64,000 nucleotides of DNA from Armatimonadota bacterium (lineage in GTDB: Bacteria > Armatimonadota > Fimbriimonadia > Fimbriimonadales > Fimbriimonadaceae), in the NCBI GenBank assembly GCA_018268255.1, contig JAFDWX010000008.1, forward strand, positions 215,269-279,268, in the 5' to 3' direction. The notes under the pieces are model-generated. The model was not told the DNA's origin, did no database searches, and saw only the letters and a program-made list of their open reading frames with translations. The translations under genes and the position numbers were made by a program. Below, in pieces: positions 26,299-35,255 of this stretch (within the stretch, counting starts at the first letter, position 1; every line of letters begins with the position of its first letter).

Positions 26299-27540
26299 AT
26301 GGAACATCTGTATACTCACTGCATGTTTGTGCCGTTCCTTGCTCTGGCGATCGCCCAACAATCGAACACGTTCGACTTCTGGATGAAAGAGTTTGAGGTT
26401 CACAAGGCGGCACATAAGTATGCAGATTGTGAAAAGTCGCTCCTGCAGGCGCTGCAATACGGGAGTTCGGAGTATGCCTTCGGGAGCTTGGTTTGGTCGC
26501 AAATGAACCAAGACAAAACGGAAGCCGCCTGCTCCACAGCCGCAGCTATGTATCGAACGTACGGTCAAACTGCGTATGCAATGGCGTCTTTTATCGATGC
26601 TCATGTAAAGGACGGTGGCTTTGAGGACGCCATTCGGATGGCGAACGTGGCCTCACGGACCAATGCCATGCAGTGCTCCGATTGGACGAACTCTTACCTT
26701 CGCGATGAAGTAAAGATCGCCTGGTCTCTCAAGGAGCCCGCCATCTACACGCTCCACTGGACGATTCCTGGGGAAACCTTTACCAAAGAATCGCCCAAGC
26801 AAACCTTTCGGTTTCCCATCATTAAGTGTGCTTCTCAGACTTTTGATTACCGGCTTAGTGGAAATCAGAGTTCACGGGTGGTTTCGAGTAGTGAAGATGA
26901 GACCCTCGTTGAGATCGAAGGTGTGCCCGGTCAGCCGGTCTCGGTCGATGGAACCGCCACGATCAAGACACGAGCGGTTGGGGCTCGGACGATTCGCCAA
27001 CTTGCGCGTGTTAATCTAAAGCCCGCACCTGCCAGTGAAATCGGTGTCTTCTATTACGGCACCGAAGTCCATGATCCAGCGGATCCCGCGATCGCTTCTC
27101 TGGCGAAGTTGGTCCATCGTCGCAGCGCGGTCGAGACGATGCAAGCAATTCTAGATTGGCGCGACAAAGAGATGCCTTACCGCAATATCGTTGGGGGGAA
27201 AGGTTCCCACTTTCAGCGGATTATTGATGCAAAGTGCGGGGTATGCCATGACGCGAGCTATATAACGGCTGGTCTGGCTCGAGCCAATGGCATTCCAGCG
27301 TACGTCGTCGGCTGCTACGTGCTTCCCGGTTCCGGCACCTTCAAAGATGTTGAAGGATCACATGGCCATATTTGCGTCAAATTGCCTTCCCTAGGTTGGA
27401 CCGATGTGGAACCGCTCAATCGAACATCCCTTAGGTTCTTCGGAGGATCAAACTACCTCCGATTCACTCGTCAGGAGCAGAAGGACTCTCGAAATGCAAT
27501 TTCATTGCAGGGTTACAAGGTTAGCGGATCCCGTATGTAG
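26299..27540 (+). CDS. Exported transglutaminase-like protein
   Basis: 413 aa from ATG 26299. ATG 26323 would also leave a signal peptide (MFVPFLALAIAQQ), and a TTG at 26287 is less likely. The first third is helical and TPR-like. The middle is a beta-rich region. The C-terminal transglutaminase-like core has the triad Cys (DAKCGVCHDASYITAGLARA), His (GSHGHICVKL) and Asp (WTDVEP). Bacterial members are usually cysteine proteases or protein cross-linkers. It is divergent from the GH3 gene with a 44-nt gap. Confidence 0.8.
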   Translation: MEHLYTHCMFVPFLALAIAQQSNTFDFWMKEFEVHKAAHKYADCEKSLLQALQYGSSEYAFGSLVWSQMNQDKTEAACSTAAAMYRTYGQTAYAMASFIDAHVKDGGFEDAIRMANVASRTNAMQCSDWTNSYLRDEVKIAWSLKEPAIYTLHWTIPGETFTKESPKQTFRFPIIKCASQTFDYRLSGNQSSRVVSSSEDETLVEIEGVPGQPVSVDGTATIKTRAVGARTIRQLARVNLKPAPASEIGVFYYGTEVHDPADPAIASLAKLVHRRSAVETMQAILDWRDKEMPYRNIVGGKGSHFQRIIDAKCGVCHDASYITAGLARANGIPAYVVGCYVLPGSGTFKDVEGSHGHICVKLPSLGWTDVEPLNRTSLRFFGGSNYLRFTRQEQKDSRNAISLQGYKVSGSRM

Positions 27541-28036
27541 AACGAACTACCGTGCGTCGGGTGGACCAATTCTTTGTCGAAGTTCCCAAGCCACGAGGTG
27601 ATACGAATGGTGGATGACTCTCTGAGCGCACGTTCCGCTAACACGGAAACATGCTCGGGCAAGGTCGGGCCACCACCAGTAACGACTTCTCCGCATAAGC
27701 ACTCGTGTTCGATGATTTCTTCGTTGAAGAAGTCACGTAAGAATTCGACCACAGATTCCGCTGCGGTCGAAGGGTCAGGCTGCCAAAAGTCGTACAGGTA
27801 GCCGTAGTGCCAGTAAATCGGAAGTAATCAGTTAAGCCAATTGCGAGTGGTGTTCGAATTACCGGATGTTGCGAACGAAATCTGAGTGTGGGAAACTCAC
27901 TCATTCCACTGAGGTTCCATTCCGGAAATTCTGCCACTCCTGAGTCCACCAACTCGAATTCCCAAGGTCGCTCCTGAAGTAGAACTTCGGTCATCAATGC
28001 TTCGCGCCAAATGTTGCTGTCGGCCGGTGATTTCAC
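27513..28036 (-). pseudogene. Hypothetical gene split by a frameshift
   Basis: Two minus-strand frames join near 27820-27825. The first starts at GTG 28036, overlapping the stop of the upstream TPR gene, and reads MKSPADSNIWREAL ... RTPLAIGLTDYF. It then turns into Ser/Thr-rich nonsense-like sequence. The second frame picks up with IYWHYGYLYDFWQPDPSTAA, continues EIIEHECLCGEVVTGGGPT, and stops at 27513. Restoring one T in a TT run would fuse them into a protein of about 170 residues with normal-looking composition. No family is recognised. It may be a true pseudogene or a sequencing/assembly error. Alternatively, the downstream half may be an independent 79-codon gene starting at 27752. Confidence 0.55.
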
Positions 28037-28710
28037 TAAATCTCGAAGTCCTTATCGACCGGTGGCTTGGGATGCTCGATTTCGATTCGCTTATGGACCT
28101 TCATTTGCGAGGCAGCATCGGCAAGCGCCCACATCCAGGCCACAGAAACCATCCCAAGGGGTAGGAGAACCATGCTGTTGAAGGGGACCTTGGAGAGCCC
28201 AATCAGCCCGAGCAAGCCTTGCAATCCGTTGGGGATGAGTAGGATAAAGAACCAGCCCACGATGTAAGCGGTCATCAGAGCAGCTCCTTTCCTAACTGCG
28301 CCAAGAGCTATCTGGCCGAGTCCGGGAAGCATAAACGAGAGTGTCATCGCTATCTTGCCGCTCGTGTAATTTTCAAAGCCCGAAAGCGATTCGCCTACCG
28401 TATCCCAAGGTTGACCTCCGCTCGCGAGAAGGACCGCCTCTGCGTACTTTCTTTCCAGGGAGGCGTTGGAAGGCTCAAGTTCGTGTGCCTTTTTGTACGC
28501 TTCCTGGGCTCGAGTGAAGTATTTCCGCTCGATGTATTCATCGCCCTGAGCCTCCCAGGCGAAAGGCGAGTCTGCCGCTTCTTCTTTGAGCTGGTTGAGC
28601 ATGGAGTTGACCGCCTCACGCTCTCCTCGTCTGCGAGCCAGAGCGAGCTTTCGCACTAGGGCTTCAATTTCATCTGCTTTGAGCGTTGGTTTTGGTTCAA
28701 GCTCGCTCAT
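28036..28710 (-). CDS. TPR-containing membrane protein
   Basis: 224 aa from ATG 28710 (MSELEPKPTLKADEIEAL). The frame extends upstream without a plausible start context. Residues about 10-55 are charged helices. One or two TPR-like repeats follow (AWEAQGDEYIERKYFTRAQE, AYKKAHELEPSNASLERKYA). Then come three or four membrane segments (MTLSFMLPGLGQIALG, ALMTAYIVGWFFILLIPNG and others). The GLGQIALGAVRKGA segment is reminiscent of TM2/DUF5683-type proteins. Its stop overlaps the GTG of the frameshifted gene. Confidence 0.65.
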   Translation of the reverse strand: MSELEPKPTLKADEIEALVRKLALARRRGEREAVNSMLNQLKEEAADSPFAWEAQGDEYIERKYFTRAQEAYKKAHELEPSNASLERKYAEAVLLASGGQPWDTVGESLSGFENYTSGKIAMTLSFMLPGLGQIALGAVRKGAALMTAYIVGWFFILLIPNGLQGLLGLIGLSKVPFNSMVLLPLGMVSVAWMWALADAASQMKVHKRIEIEHPKPPVDKDFEI

Positions 28711-28864
28711 GGGTTCACTCGTATGGACGTAGCCACGGTGGGATTTTGTTGCGGCGGCCCCACCGATCCCAGTATGAACCAATGGAGGTTCGAGTTCGAA
28801 TCTGAGGCGAACTCGTAGGAAGAGGGCCACGAGAGGTAGACTGAATGACTACACGGAATTTGTT

Positions 28865-30280
28865 ATGCCGACCGCTGATATGCAATTTAAACGCGAGGAC
28901 CTGAATCCTTGCACGATCAAATTCGAGGTTACTTGTACCGCCGACCAGGTGAAAAGTGGCTATGACCGCGCCTACAAGGGTTTTGCCAAACAGATGCGAG
29001 TCCCTGGCTTTAGGCCCGGAACCGCGCCCAAGGCGATGGTAAAGAAGCTGGTTGATCCGCAGCAAGTAACCAACGCTGCTGCAGAGGAAATCATCGGACA
29101 GGCGCTGAAGGACCTGCTCACGGCTGAAAAAATCCAGCCACACGATTCCCCGGCGGTCAACATTCTCAAAATTGAGGAAGAGGAACCGGTTTGCGAGTTC
29201 ACAGCCAAAATTCCGCTTAAGCCCCAGGTTGAACTCGGCGATTACAAGACCCTTACCGTGAGCCGACCCAACGTCGAAGTTTCCGATAAGGACGTGGATG
29301 AGTATCTTGAGACCCTCCGCCAGAAGTCCGGTAAGCGAGAAGTTGTGACCGAACGCGGTGCGACCGATGGTGATATGGCTGTGGTCAACATCCGAGTGGA
29401 TGGCGAAGAGGGCGAGGGCCGAAACTTCATGACCGTGGTCGGAAAGACATTCCCCAAGCTGGACAAGGCATTGGAGGGGATGCGAGCCGAGGAAATGAAG
29501 GTTGAAACACTTGAATTTCCGGCTGACTTCCAGGAGAAGGACTGGGCTGGCAAGAAGGAAAAGGTCAAGGTGACCCTCAAGTCGATCACCACGATCCAGA
29601 CGCCAGAACTCGACGACGATTTTGCTCAGAACCTTCAGAAGGATCTGAAGAGCTTAAAGAGCGAGACCTTGGCTGACCTCAAGGCCAAGGTCAAGGACCT
29701 TCTGACGCGCGCTCGCGAACAGATGTCCCAGGAATATGTGAATGAAGCGCTCCAGCAGCAGCTTCTCGACCTATCGACCGTTCATGTTCCCGATACGATG
29801 TGGGAGAGCGTGGCCAGCCAACGGCTCCGAGAACTGGAAGCCGAAGCTCGCCAGAACGGTAAGACGCTTGAGGATTACGCCAAGAGCAACGGAATGACGC
29901 TCGAGGAAATGATCGAGAGTTGGAACCACGAAGCCAAAATTCAGGTTCAGCGAGCGGTCATCGCACGAGAGATCTTTGCTTTGGAGCGCTTGCAGCTTAC
30001 GAACGAGGATCTGAACCAAAGCCTCATCCAGATGGCGATGGAATACAACGTGCCCGCACCACAGCTCTTGGAGTACATGCAGAAAAACAAGAGTTTCCAA
30101 GAGTTGGAAATTCGCGCAGTGTTCAAGAAAGTCATCGACTTTCTCAACTCCAACGCCACAATCACCGCGGGCGAAGCCGCTCCGGCACCAAAAAAGGTGA
30201 AAGCAAGTGCCAAAGCCGCTGACGAAAGCGGTGATTCAACCGATAAACCTAAGAAGAGCCCCAAGAAAAAGGCTGAATAA
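28865..30280 (+). CDS. tig: Trigger factor (ribosome-associated chaperone)
   Basis: 471 aa. The N-terminal ribosome-binding domain carries [14 protein letters not shown], a variant of the GFRxGxxP signature. A middle PPIase (FKBP-like) domain is at about 165-250 ([20 protein letters not shown]). The C-terminal chaperone arms are at about 265-440. A Lys/Ala-rich tail ([16 protein letters not shown] and on) extends beyond the usual end. clpP begins 29 nt downstream, giving the common tig-clpP-clpX order. Confidence 0.96.
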   Translation: MPTADMQFKREDLNPCTIKFEVTCTADQVKSGYDRAYKGFAKQMRVPGFRPGTAPKAMVKKLVDPQQVTNAAAEEIIGQALKDLLTAEKIQPHDSPAVNILKIEEEEPVCEFTAKIPLKPQVELGDYKTLTVSRPNVEVSDKDVDEYLETLRQKSGKREVVTERGATDGDMAVVNIRVDGEEGEGRNFMTVVGKTFPKLDKALEGMRAEEMKVETLEFPADFQEKDWAGKKEKVKVTLKSITTIQTPELDDDFAQNLQKDLKSLKSETLADLKAKVKDLLTRAREQMSQEYVNEALQQQLLDLSTVHVPDTMWESVASQRLRELEAEARQNGKTLEDYAKSNGMTLEEMIESWNHEAKIQVQRAVIAREIFALERLQLTNEDLNQSLIQMAMEYNVPAPQLLEYMQKNKSFQELEIRAVFKKVIDFLNSNATITAGEAAPAPKKVKASAKAADESGDSTDKPKKSPKKKAE

Positions 30281-30309
30281 ACAGAACCATCTCAAGGAGG
30301 AAATTGAAT

Positions 30310-30894
30310 ATGGGTGTTCCGTTTGTTATTGAACAAACCGCTCGTGGAGAGCGCAGCTACGACATCTGGTCGAGGTTGCTGAAGGACAGAATTGTATTTT
30401 TGGGTACGGCTGTTGACGATTACGTCGCCAACTTGATCACGGCGCAGCTTTTGTTCCTTGAGAAGGAAGATCCGGATAAGGATATCGACTTCTACATCCA
30501 CAGCCCCGGTGGTTCTGTCTCGGCTGGCTTGGCCATCTACGACACCATGCAGATGATCAAGCCCGATGTAGCCACCATCTGCGTGGGACAGGCAGCCAGC
30601 ATGGGCGCCGTTCTGCTCGCAGGCGGTGCAGCGAAAAAGCGATTCTGCCTCGAAAATGCTCGCGTGATGATTCACCAGGTGAGCGGCGGAACGCAAGGCA
30701 CAGTGGCCGACATGAACGTCGCGTTGCGAGAAGCGAATCGCTACATGGACATCCTGATGCAGATTCTGGCGCGTCATACGAATAAACCAGAAGAGCAAGT
30801 TCGCAAAGATTGCGACCGGGATTACTTTATGTCAGCCGATGAAGCACTAAATTACGGCTTGGTTGATAAAGTTTTGAAGCCAGGCGAACGATAA
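30310..30894 (+). CDS. clpP: ATP-dependent Clp protease proteolytic subunit
   Basis: 194 aa from ATG 30310, with AAGGAGG at 30294-30300 fixing this start over the TTG at 30304. The catalytic triad is at S97 ([11 protein letters not shown]), H122 (VMIHQVSGG) and D171 ([11 protein letters not shown]), the same numbers as the mature E. coli enzyme. The short N-terminus suggests little or no propeptide. It forms the barrel used by ClpX from the next gene. Confidence 0.98.
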   Translation: MGVPFVIEQTARGERSYDIWSRLLKDRIVFLGTAVDDYVANLITAQLLFLEKEDPDKDIDFYIHSPGGSVSAGLAIYDTMQMIKPDVATICVGQAASMGAVLLAGGAAKKRFCLENARVMIHQVSGGTQGTVADMNVALREANRYMDILMQILARHTNKPEEQVRKDCDRDYFMSADEALNYGLVDKVLKPGER

Positions 30895-30914
30895 TCTTCT
30901 AAGGATAGCAACAT

Positions 30915-32216
30915 ATGGCCAGAACACCTGAACGCCGCGATCAATGCGTTCTTTGCGGCAAGAGCAAAGAACAGGTAAAGAAGCTTATCGTGGGCCTGCA
31001 CGGCGCAGTTTGCATGGAATGCGTCGACCTGTGCAACGACATTCTTCAACATGAAACCGATCGCGGTCCGGCACCTACGCGCGAACCGGGATCACGCTCA
31101 ACCGCGCCAACGTCGGCGCCTGTGGCAAAGACGGAGATTCCTAAGCCTAAGGAGATTGTCAAACTTCTCGATTCGTACGTGATTGGGCAAGGCACCGCGA
31201 AGAGGGCATTAGCGGTTGCTGTTTACAACCACTACAAGCGGGTTTCCGAACCCACAGAAGAAGGCGAGGTTGAACTCAGCAAGTCCAATATTCTCCTTGT
31301 CGGCCCCACTGGCTCCGGAAAGACGCTTTTGGCGCAGACCATGGCTAGGATGTTGGAGGTTCCGTTTGCAATCGCTGACGCGACCGCTTTGACAGAGGCC
31401 GGCTATGTAGGTGAAGATGTTGAAAACATCCTGCTTAAGCTGTATCAATCGGCTGAGTCGATGGATCCGAAGCGAGCGAAAGAGCTCTGCGAACGCGGAA
31501 TCATCTACGTTGACGAGATCGACAAGATCAGCCGGAAGGGCGACAACCCGTCGATCACTCGAGATGTGAGCGGTGAAGGCGTCCAGCAAGCACTCCTCAA
31601 GATCTTGGAGGGGACCGTTGCAAACGTTCCGCCGCAAGGTGGGCGCAAGCATCCGCAACAGGAATATATCCAGATCGACACTCGGCACATCTTGTTCATC
31701 TGCGGTGGTGCCTTCGAAGGTATCGAGGAAATCATCCGTCGCAGAATGAAAGAGAACGTGATGGGCTTCAGGGCGGAGCCGCAAAGCAAAAAGAAAGACG
31801 AGACCGTCATTCTCCAAAAATTGCTGCCAGAAGATCTGCTCAAATTCGGATTGATTCCTGAGTTTATTGGCCGCTTGCCGGTTATCACGACTCTGGATCC
31901 GTTGGACGAGGACGCCTTGGTCCGAATCCTCACCGAGCCCAAGAACGCATTGCTCAAGCAATACGCCAAGTTCTTTGAAATGGATGGTGTTGAGCTCGAA
32001 GTGAAGCCCGGAGCACTTACGGAAATCGCCCAGGAGGCCCTCCGAAGGAAAACCGGTGCTCGTGCGCTCCGCGCCATTATCGAAGGTTTGATGATGGAAG
32101 TGATGTACGAGGTGCCCAGCGCGGCCGACGTCCGAAAGGTCGTCGTCCCCGACGGCGTCGTAAGCGAACAGAATCGACCACTTCTTTTAACAGAGGAAAT
32201 GCTCAAGGCGAGCTGA
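30915..32216 (+). CDS. clpX: ATP-dependent Clp protease ATP-binding subunit ClpX
   Basis: 433 aa. The N-terminal zinc-binding domain has C11, C14, C33 and C36. The AAA+ module has Walker A GPTGSGKT (130-137), [14 protein letters not shown], Walker [11 protein letters not shown], the pore/sensor region and the sensor-2 arginine helix [14 protein letters not shown]. It unfolds substrates into ClpP. The gene begins 20 nt after clpP and ends at a strong terminator. Confidence 0.98.
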   Translation: MARTPERRDQCVLCGKSKEQVKKLIVGLHGAVCMECVDLCNDILQHETDRGPAPTREPGSRSTAPTSAPVAKTEIPKPKEIVKLLDSYVIGQGTAKRALAVAVYNHYKRVSEPTEEGEVELSKSNILLVGPTGSGKTLLAQTMARMLEVPFAIADATALTEAGYVGEDVENILLKLYQSAESMDPKRAKELCERGIIYVDEIDKISRKGDNPSITRDVSGEGVQQALLKILEGTVANVPPQGGRKHPQQEYIQIDTRHILFICGGAFEGIEEIIRRRMKENVMGFRAEPQSKKKDETVILQKLLPEDLLKFGLIPEFIGRLPVITTLDPLDEDALVRILTEPKNALLKQYAKFFEMDGVELEVKPGALTEIAQEALRRKTGARALRAIIEGLMMEVMYEVPSAADVRKVVVPDGVVSEQNRPLLLTEEMLKAS

Positions 32217-32236
32217 CTCGGCAGTTAGATTAGGAG

Positions 32237-32280
32237 TTCGGCCCAAGATTCAGATCGAGTCGTGGGCCGAATCCTTTTTT
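32237..32280 (+). terminator. Intrinsic terminator of tig-clpP-clpX
   Basis: A 9-bp perfect stem TTCGGCCCA / TGGGCCGAA (32237-32245 with 32263-32271) is followed by TCC and six T residues (32275-32280). It starts 20 nt after the clpX stop. It also rules out the GTG at 32262 as a start for the next gene. Confidence 0.9.
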
Positions 32281-32303
32281 GGGTAGCCGGGCTCTTTGAC
32301 CAT

Positions 32304-32711
32304 ATGAGTTCCATGACACCCGCAACGCGTCCGGAGATCACTGTTCAGTCGATCTATTCATTCGATCAGACGATCAGCCGATTGGAAGCTGCCATCGCAG
32401 AGAATAAGTTCTCCACCGTCTTCGACATCGATCTTGCCAAGAGGCTGAACGACAAGGGATTCATTCAACCCGCGACTCGGATACTTGGGGTCTGCAGCGC
32501 CAGCCATGCTCATATCGCGCTTGGTGACGATGAGCGGGTCATCGCTATGCTCCCATGCCGAATTGCTATTTACCAAAAAGACGATAGCGTGCTGGTTTGC
32601 ACAGCCGATGCTTCGCTCCTTGCTGAAGCATACGAGGGCGAAAACTTGGCAGCTGTTGCTGCGGAAGTAAATTCAGCAATCTTGCGCATCCTTGAATCAG
32701 TTACGAGCTAA
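32304..32711 (+). CDS. DUF302-family protein
   Basis: 135 aa from ATG 32304; ATG 32313 is an alternative. The pattern SFDQTISRLEAAIAENKFST, a central ILGVCSASHAHIALGDDERV, and AMLPCRIAIYQKDDSVLVCT fits DUF302, a small dimeric fold of unknown biochemical role. The two cysteines in VCSASHAH and LPCRI are typical of the family. It lies downstream of the clpX terminator, so it needs its own promoter, which was not located. Confidence 0.75.
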   Translation: MSSMTPATRPEITVQSIYSFDQTISRLEAAIAENKFSTVFDIDLAKRLNDKGFIQPATRILGVCSASHAHIALGDDERVIAMLPCRIAIYQKDDSVLVCTADASLLAEAYEGENLAAVAAEVNSAILRILESVTS

Positions 32712-32744
32712 ATAGAGGCTGGGGACGCCGAAATGCGCCCCCAA

Positions 32745-33725
32745 TTATGCCTCCTGAGGGGTGGAATGAGCTGTCCGCGGTGGCCACAATTTGGACGCTA
32801 GTATGGACAGCGCTAAGATGCCAACAATGACGAGAAGCGAGATGACAATGGGGATTTTGATCTCCCAATAGCTTAGAGTCATCTTGCCTCCGACAAAGAC
32901 TAGGATCGTCGCGAGCCCATAGCTCAGATAGTGGAAAAGTCCCATTAACCCACTGAGGGCGAAGAACAGCGCGCGAAGCCCCAAGATCGCAAACACATTG
33001 GATGTGAAGACGATAAACGGGTCCTTCGTGATAGCAAAGATCGCCGGGATCGAATCAACGGCAAAGATGACGTCAGTAATCTCAACGAAAATAAGTGTGA
33101 TGAGTAAAGGCGTTGCCCAAAGCTTGCCGTTAATGCGCGTAAAGAAGTTCTGACCCACAAAATCTGGCGTAACTGGAATGAGCTTCTTAACGCCGCGAAT
33201 AACTGGATTCTTGTCAGGGTCGATCTTCTTATCTTTGACTGCGACCATCTTGATACCCGTGGCTATCAAGATCGCACCAAATACAAGAAGCATCCAGTGG
33301 AACTGAGTGAGCAGGGAAGATCCGGCCGCGATAAAGGCCGCGCGAAAGAGTAATGCTCCGACAATGCCAAAAAAGAGGACGCGATGCTGGTACTTCGGTG
33401 GAACTTGGAAGTAGCTGAACACCACCAGGAAGACGAAAATGTTATCAACACTGAGCGCCTTCTCTACCAAGTAGCCCGCGAGAAAGGCTTGACCGGCTTC
33501 GGCTGGGGTGTACGGACTGTTGGGTTGAATTGCGTTCCAGAAGAAGAATAGTCCTGCGTTAAACGCCAACGCCAAAGCAATCCACACAGCGCTCCAACCA
33601 AGCGCTTCCTTCATTTTTACCTCGTGAGATTCCTTATGGAAAACTCCGAGATCTAGCGCGAGCATGAGGAGCACAAAAATGAGAAAAGCACCCCAAATCC
33701 CAATACCAATTCCACTAATAACCAT
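32745..33725 (-). CDS. TerC/Alx-family membrane protein (probable Mn2+ export)
   Basis: 326 aa with eight or nine transmembrane segments. TerC signatures include VEKALSVDNIFVFLVVFSYF, IFVEITDVIFAVDSIPAIFA and FVFTSN-type loops (FIVFTSNVFAILGLRALFF). The acidic residues in the two DNIF/DSIPA motifs are those proposed for metal handling. E. coli Alx and related TerC proteins act in manganese homeostasis and are known targets of yybP-ykoY riboswitches. It is the third gene of a minus-strand set that starts with such a riboswitch. The 194-nt gap before it contains two hairpins. Confidence 0.93.
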   Translation of the reverse strand: MVISGIGIGIWGAFLIFVLLMLALDLGVFHKESHEVKMKEALGWSAVWIALALAFNAGLFFFWNAIQPNSPYTPAEAGQAFLAGYLVEKALSVDNIFVFLVVFSYFQVPPKYQHRVLFFGIVGALLFRAAFIAAGSSLLTQFHWMLLVFGAILIATGIKMVAVKDKKIDPDKNPVIRGVKKLIPVTPDFVGQNFFTRINGKLWATPLLITLIFVEITDVIFAVDSIPAIFAITKDPFIVFTSNVFAILGLRALFFALSGLMGLFHYLSYGLATILVFVGGKMTLSYWEIKIPIVISLLVIVGILALSILASKLWPPRTAHSTPQEA

Positions 33726-33774
33726 AGTAGTTCAAAAACTTCAAACGTGTCAAAGACAGTCTCTAAAATTTGCA

Positions 33775-33850
33775 AAACTACATAACCAATGTAGTTTCGT
33801 ACAGTGTTTTGTTTCACTCGATGTCACGGGCAGATCTTTCAGTCTGCCCG
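33775..33850 (-). other. Two hairpins between zinc-ribbon gene and terC
   Basis: An 8-bp stem CGGGCAGA / TCTGCCCG (33827-33834 with 33843-33850) and a 9-bp stem AAACTACAT / ATGTAGTTT (33775-33783 with 33789-33797) lie in the 194-nt gap. Neither has a U-tract on the minus strand, so they are not obvious terminators. They could be mRNA processing or stability elements that set terC levels relative to htpX. Confidence 0.45.
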
Positions 33851-33919
33851 CCCTCGACTATTCATGAATTAGATACTCATACGATCGACGATAGCGGGCA
33901 ACTCACACCCCCGATGTCA

Positions 33920-34201
33920 TTAGTCAAAGTCAAAGAGCTCACCTAGGAAGCTCTTCTTGCGACGCTTTCTCCTGAATTCCAAATCGTCATCATCGTCGGG
34001 ATGCCGGCGTCCCCATTCCGCTGGTGGTGGAGGTGGAATTCTGGGAACGCCAGCTGGTGTCTCGGCGGAAATCGCCCGATCGATGACTTTGTCGAGCTCG
34101 CCACGATCCAGCCAGATGCCTCGGCATTGCGGGCAATAGTCGATTTCGACGCCATGTCGTTCGGTGATGTTAAGCGGTATTGAACATTTAGGACAATTCA
34201 T
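33920..34201 (-). CDS. TFIIB-type zinc-ribbon protein
   Basis: 93 aa. The N-terminal zinc ribbon is explicit: C3-x2-C6 and C23-x2-C26, with CRGIWLDRGELDKVIDRA typical of the zf-TFIIB domain family. A Pro-rich linker and an acidic-then-basic tail (DDDDDLEF, RRKRRKKSF) follow, ending in LGELFDFD. Function unknown. It starts 15 nt after htpX on the same strand and precedes terC, so it is probably part of the riboswitch-controlled unit. Confidence 0.85.
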   Translation of the reverse strand: MNCPKCSIPLNITERHGVEIDYCPQCRGIWLDRGELDKVIDRAISAETPAGVPRIPPPPPAEWGRRHPDDDDDLEFRRKRRKKSFLGELFDFD

Positions 34202-34216
34202 TTTGTTACCAAAGTG

Positions 34217-35065
34217 TTAAGCAATAAGAGCCTTCTCAAGGCGTTGAATTCTCTCCTCGACGGGAGGGTGTGTTGAAAAGAGTTTCATCAGGCCGGAGCC
34301 AACTCCGGCGAATGGATTAACAATGCACATATGAGCCGAACTGGGAGGCATATTTCCAGGCCGCTGCATCACGCCAGCATGAAGCTTGTGTAACGCTCGC
34401 TGCAGACCGACTGGTGAACCAACGAGTTTTGCAGCAGTTGCGTCTGCTTGGAATTCTCGGGTACGAGATACGGCGAATTGGATCATCATTGCAGCGATCG
34501 GCGCGAAGAGCATTGCCAACAACGCAACGAGAGGATTGGAGTCTCCATCATCACTTCGCGAGCCGCCGAACATGGAAGCGAACATCGCCATGTTGGCTAA
34601 AGCGCTAATTGCGCCTGCAAGTGTTGCGACGATCGTACTCGTGAGTGTGTCACGGTGTTTGATGTGCGCAATTTCGTGAGCAATAACTCCTTCCACCTCT
34701 CGCTCATCCAGAATATTGAGCAGCCCCTGGTTCACAGCAACGACACCGTGCTGGGGATTTCTACCCGTGGCAAAGGCGTTGGGCGACATATCAGGAACTA
34801 CATAGAGCCGAGGCATTGGAATTTCCGCTCTCGTAGAAAGTCGTTCAACCATGGCATACAATGCTGGTGCCTGATAGGGAGTGATCGGCTGTGCGCGCGT
34901 AGTGGCCAATACGATCTTGTCGCTGAACCAATACGCAATAACATTGGAGAAGAGCGCGAAACCCAAGGCAATAACGATGCCCGTTGTTCCGCCGAGGATT
35001 TTTCCGAATACCACCAACATGGCGGTAATCGCTGCCATCAACAAACCTGTCTTAATCGTGCTCAT
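34217..35065 (-). CDS. htpX: Membrane zinc metalloprotease HtpX
   Basis: 282 aa. Membrane segments at about 8-48 precede the M48 protease domain with H130-E131-x2-H134 (VIAHEIAHIKHRDTLTS). The downstream Glu ligand lies in SRTREFQADATAAKLVG. The substrate-groove segment NPQHGVVAVNQGLL is typical. HtpX degrades damaged membrane proteins with FtsH. It is the first gene after a manganese riboswitch whose terminator ends 15 nt before the ATG, and GGAG lies within that short spacer. Confidence 0.95.
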   Translation of the reverse strand: MSTIKTGLLMAAITAMLVVFGKILGGTTGIVIALGFALFSNVIAYWFSDKIVLATTRAQPITPYQAPALYAMVERLSTRAEIPMPRLYVVPDMSPNAFATGRNPQHGVVAVNQGLLNILDEREVEGVIAHEIAHIKHRDTLTSTIVATLAGAISALANMAMFASMFGGSRSDDGDSNPLVALLAMLFAPIAAMMIQFAVSRTREFQADATAAKLVGSPVGLQRALHKLHAGVMQRPGNMPPSSAHMCIVNPFAGVGSGLMKLFSTHPPVEERIQRLEKALIA

Positions 35066-35080
35066 CTTTATGGTCTCCGG

Positions 35081-35205
35081 AAAAGAAAAAGACCTTCGTC
35101 ACAGAAAAACTGTGACGAAGGTCTCGCGCTTTGAGCAAGGACCGGCGGCGAACCGCGTATTGACGACCCTTGCTCCCATTTCTGGGTGCTACTCCCCTTC
35201 GGAGT
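35081..35205 (-). promoter_or_regulatory. yybP-ykoY manganese riboswitch with overlapping terminator
   Basis: Read on the minus strand, the aptamer runs from 35201 to 35116. CGAAGGGGAGTAGC opens it, an ACCC/GGGAGC hairpin region and GGTCGTCAATACG follow, then CGGTTCGCCGCCGG and CTTGCTC. It closes with GCGCGAGACCTTCG. The GGGGAGUAGC and GAGACCUU blocks are the hallmark of the family, and CGAAGG/CCTTCG forms P1. The 3' side of P1 is also the 5' arm of a 15-bp perfect hairpin (35110-35124 with 35090-35104) followed by TTTTTCTTTT (35081-35090). Metal binding would hold P1 and block the terminator, so Mn2+ turns expression on. The element lies just before htpX. Confidence 0.9.
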
Positions 35206-35255
35206 TACTTGTATCAACGCCGTTGATGACAAGAAAGTTGCCGACTCGATGAAAA

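Noticed and set aside
33726-33919. A second Mn riboswitch or promoter directly before terC
   Set aside because: The gap lacks the GGGGAGTAG/GAGACCTT blocks. A TTGACA at 33748-33753 has its -10 match overlapping the terC ATG, so it cannot drive this start.
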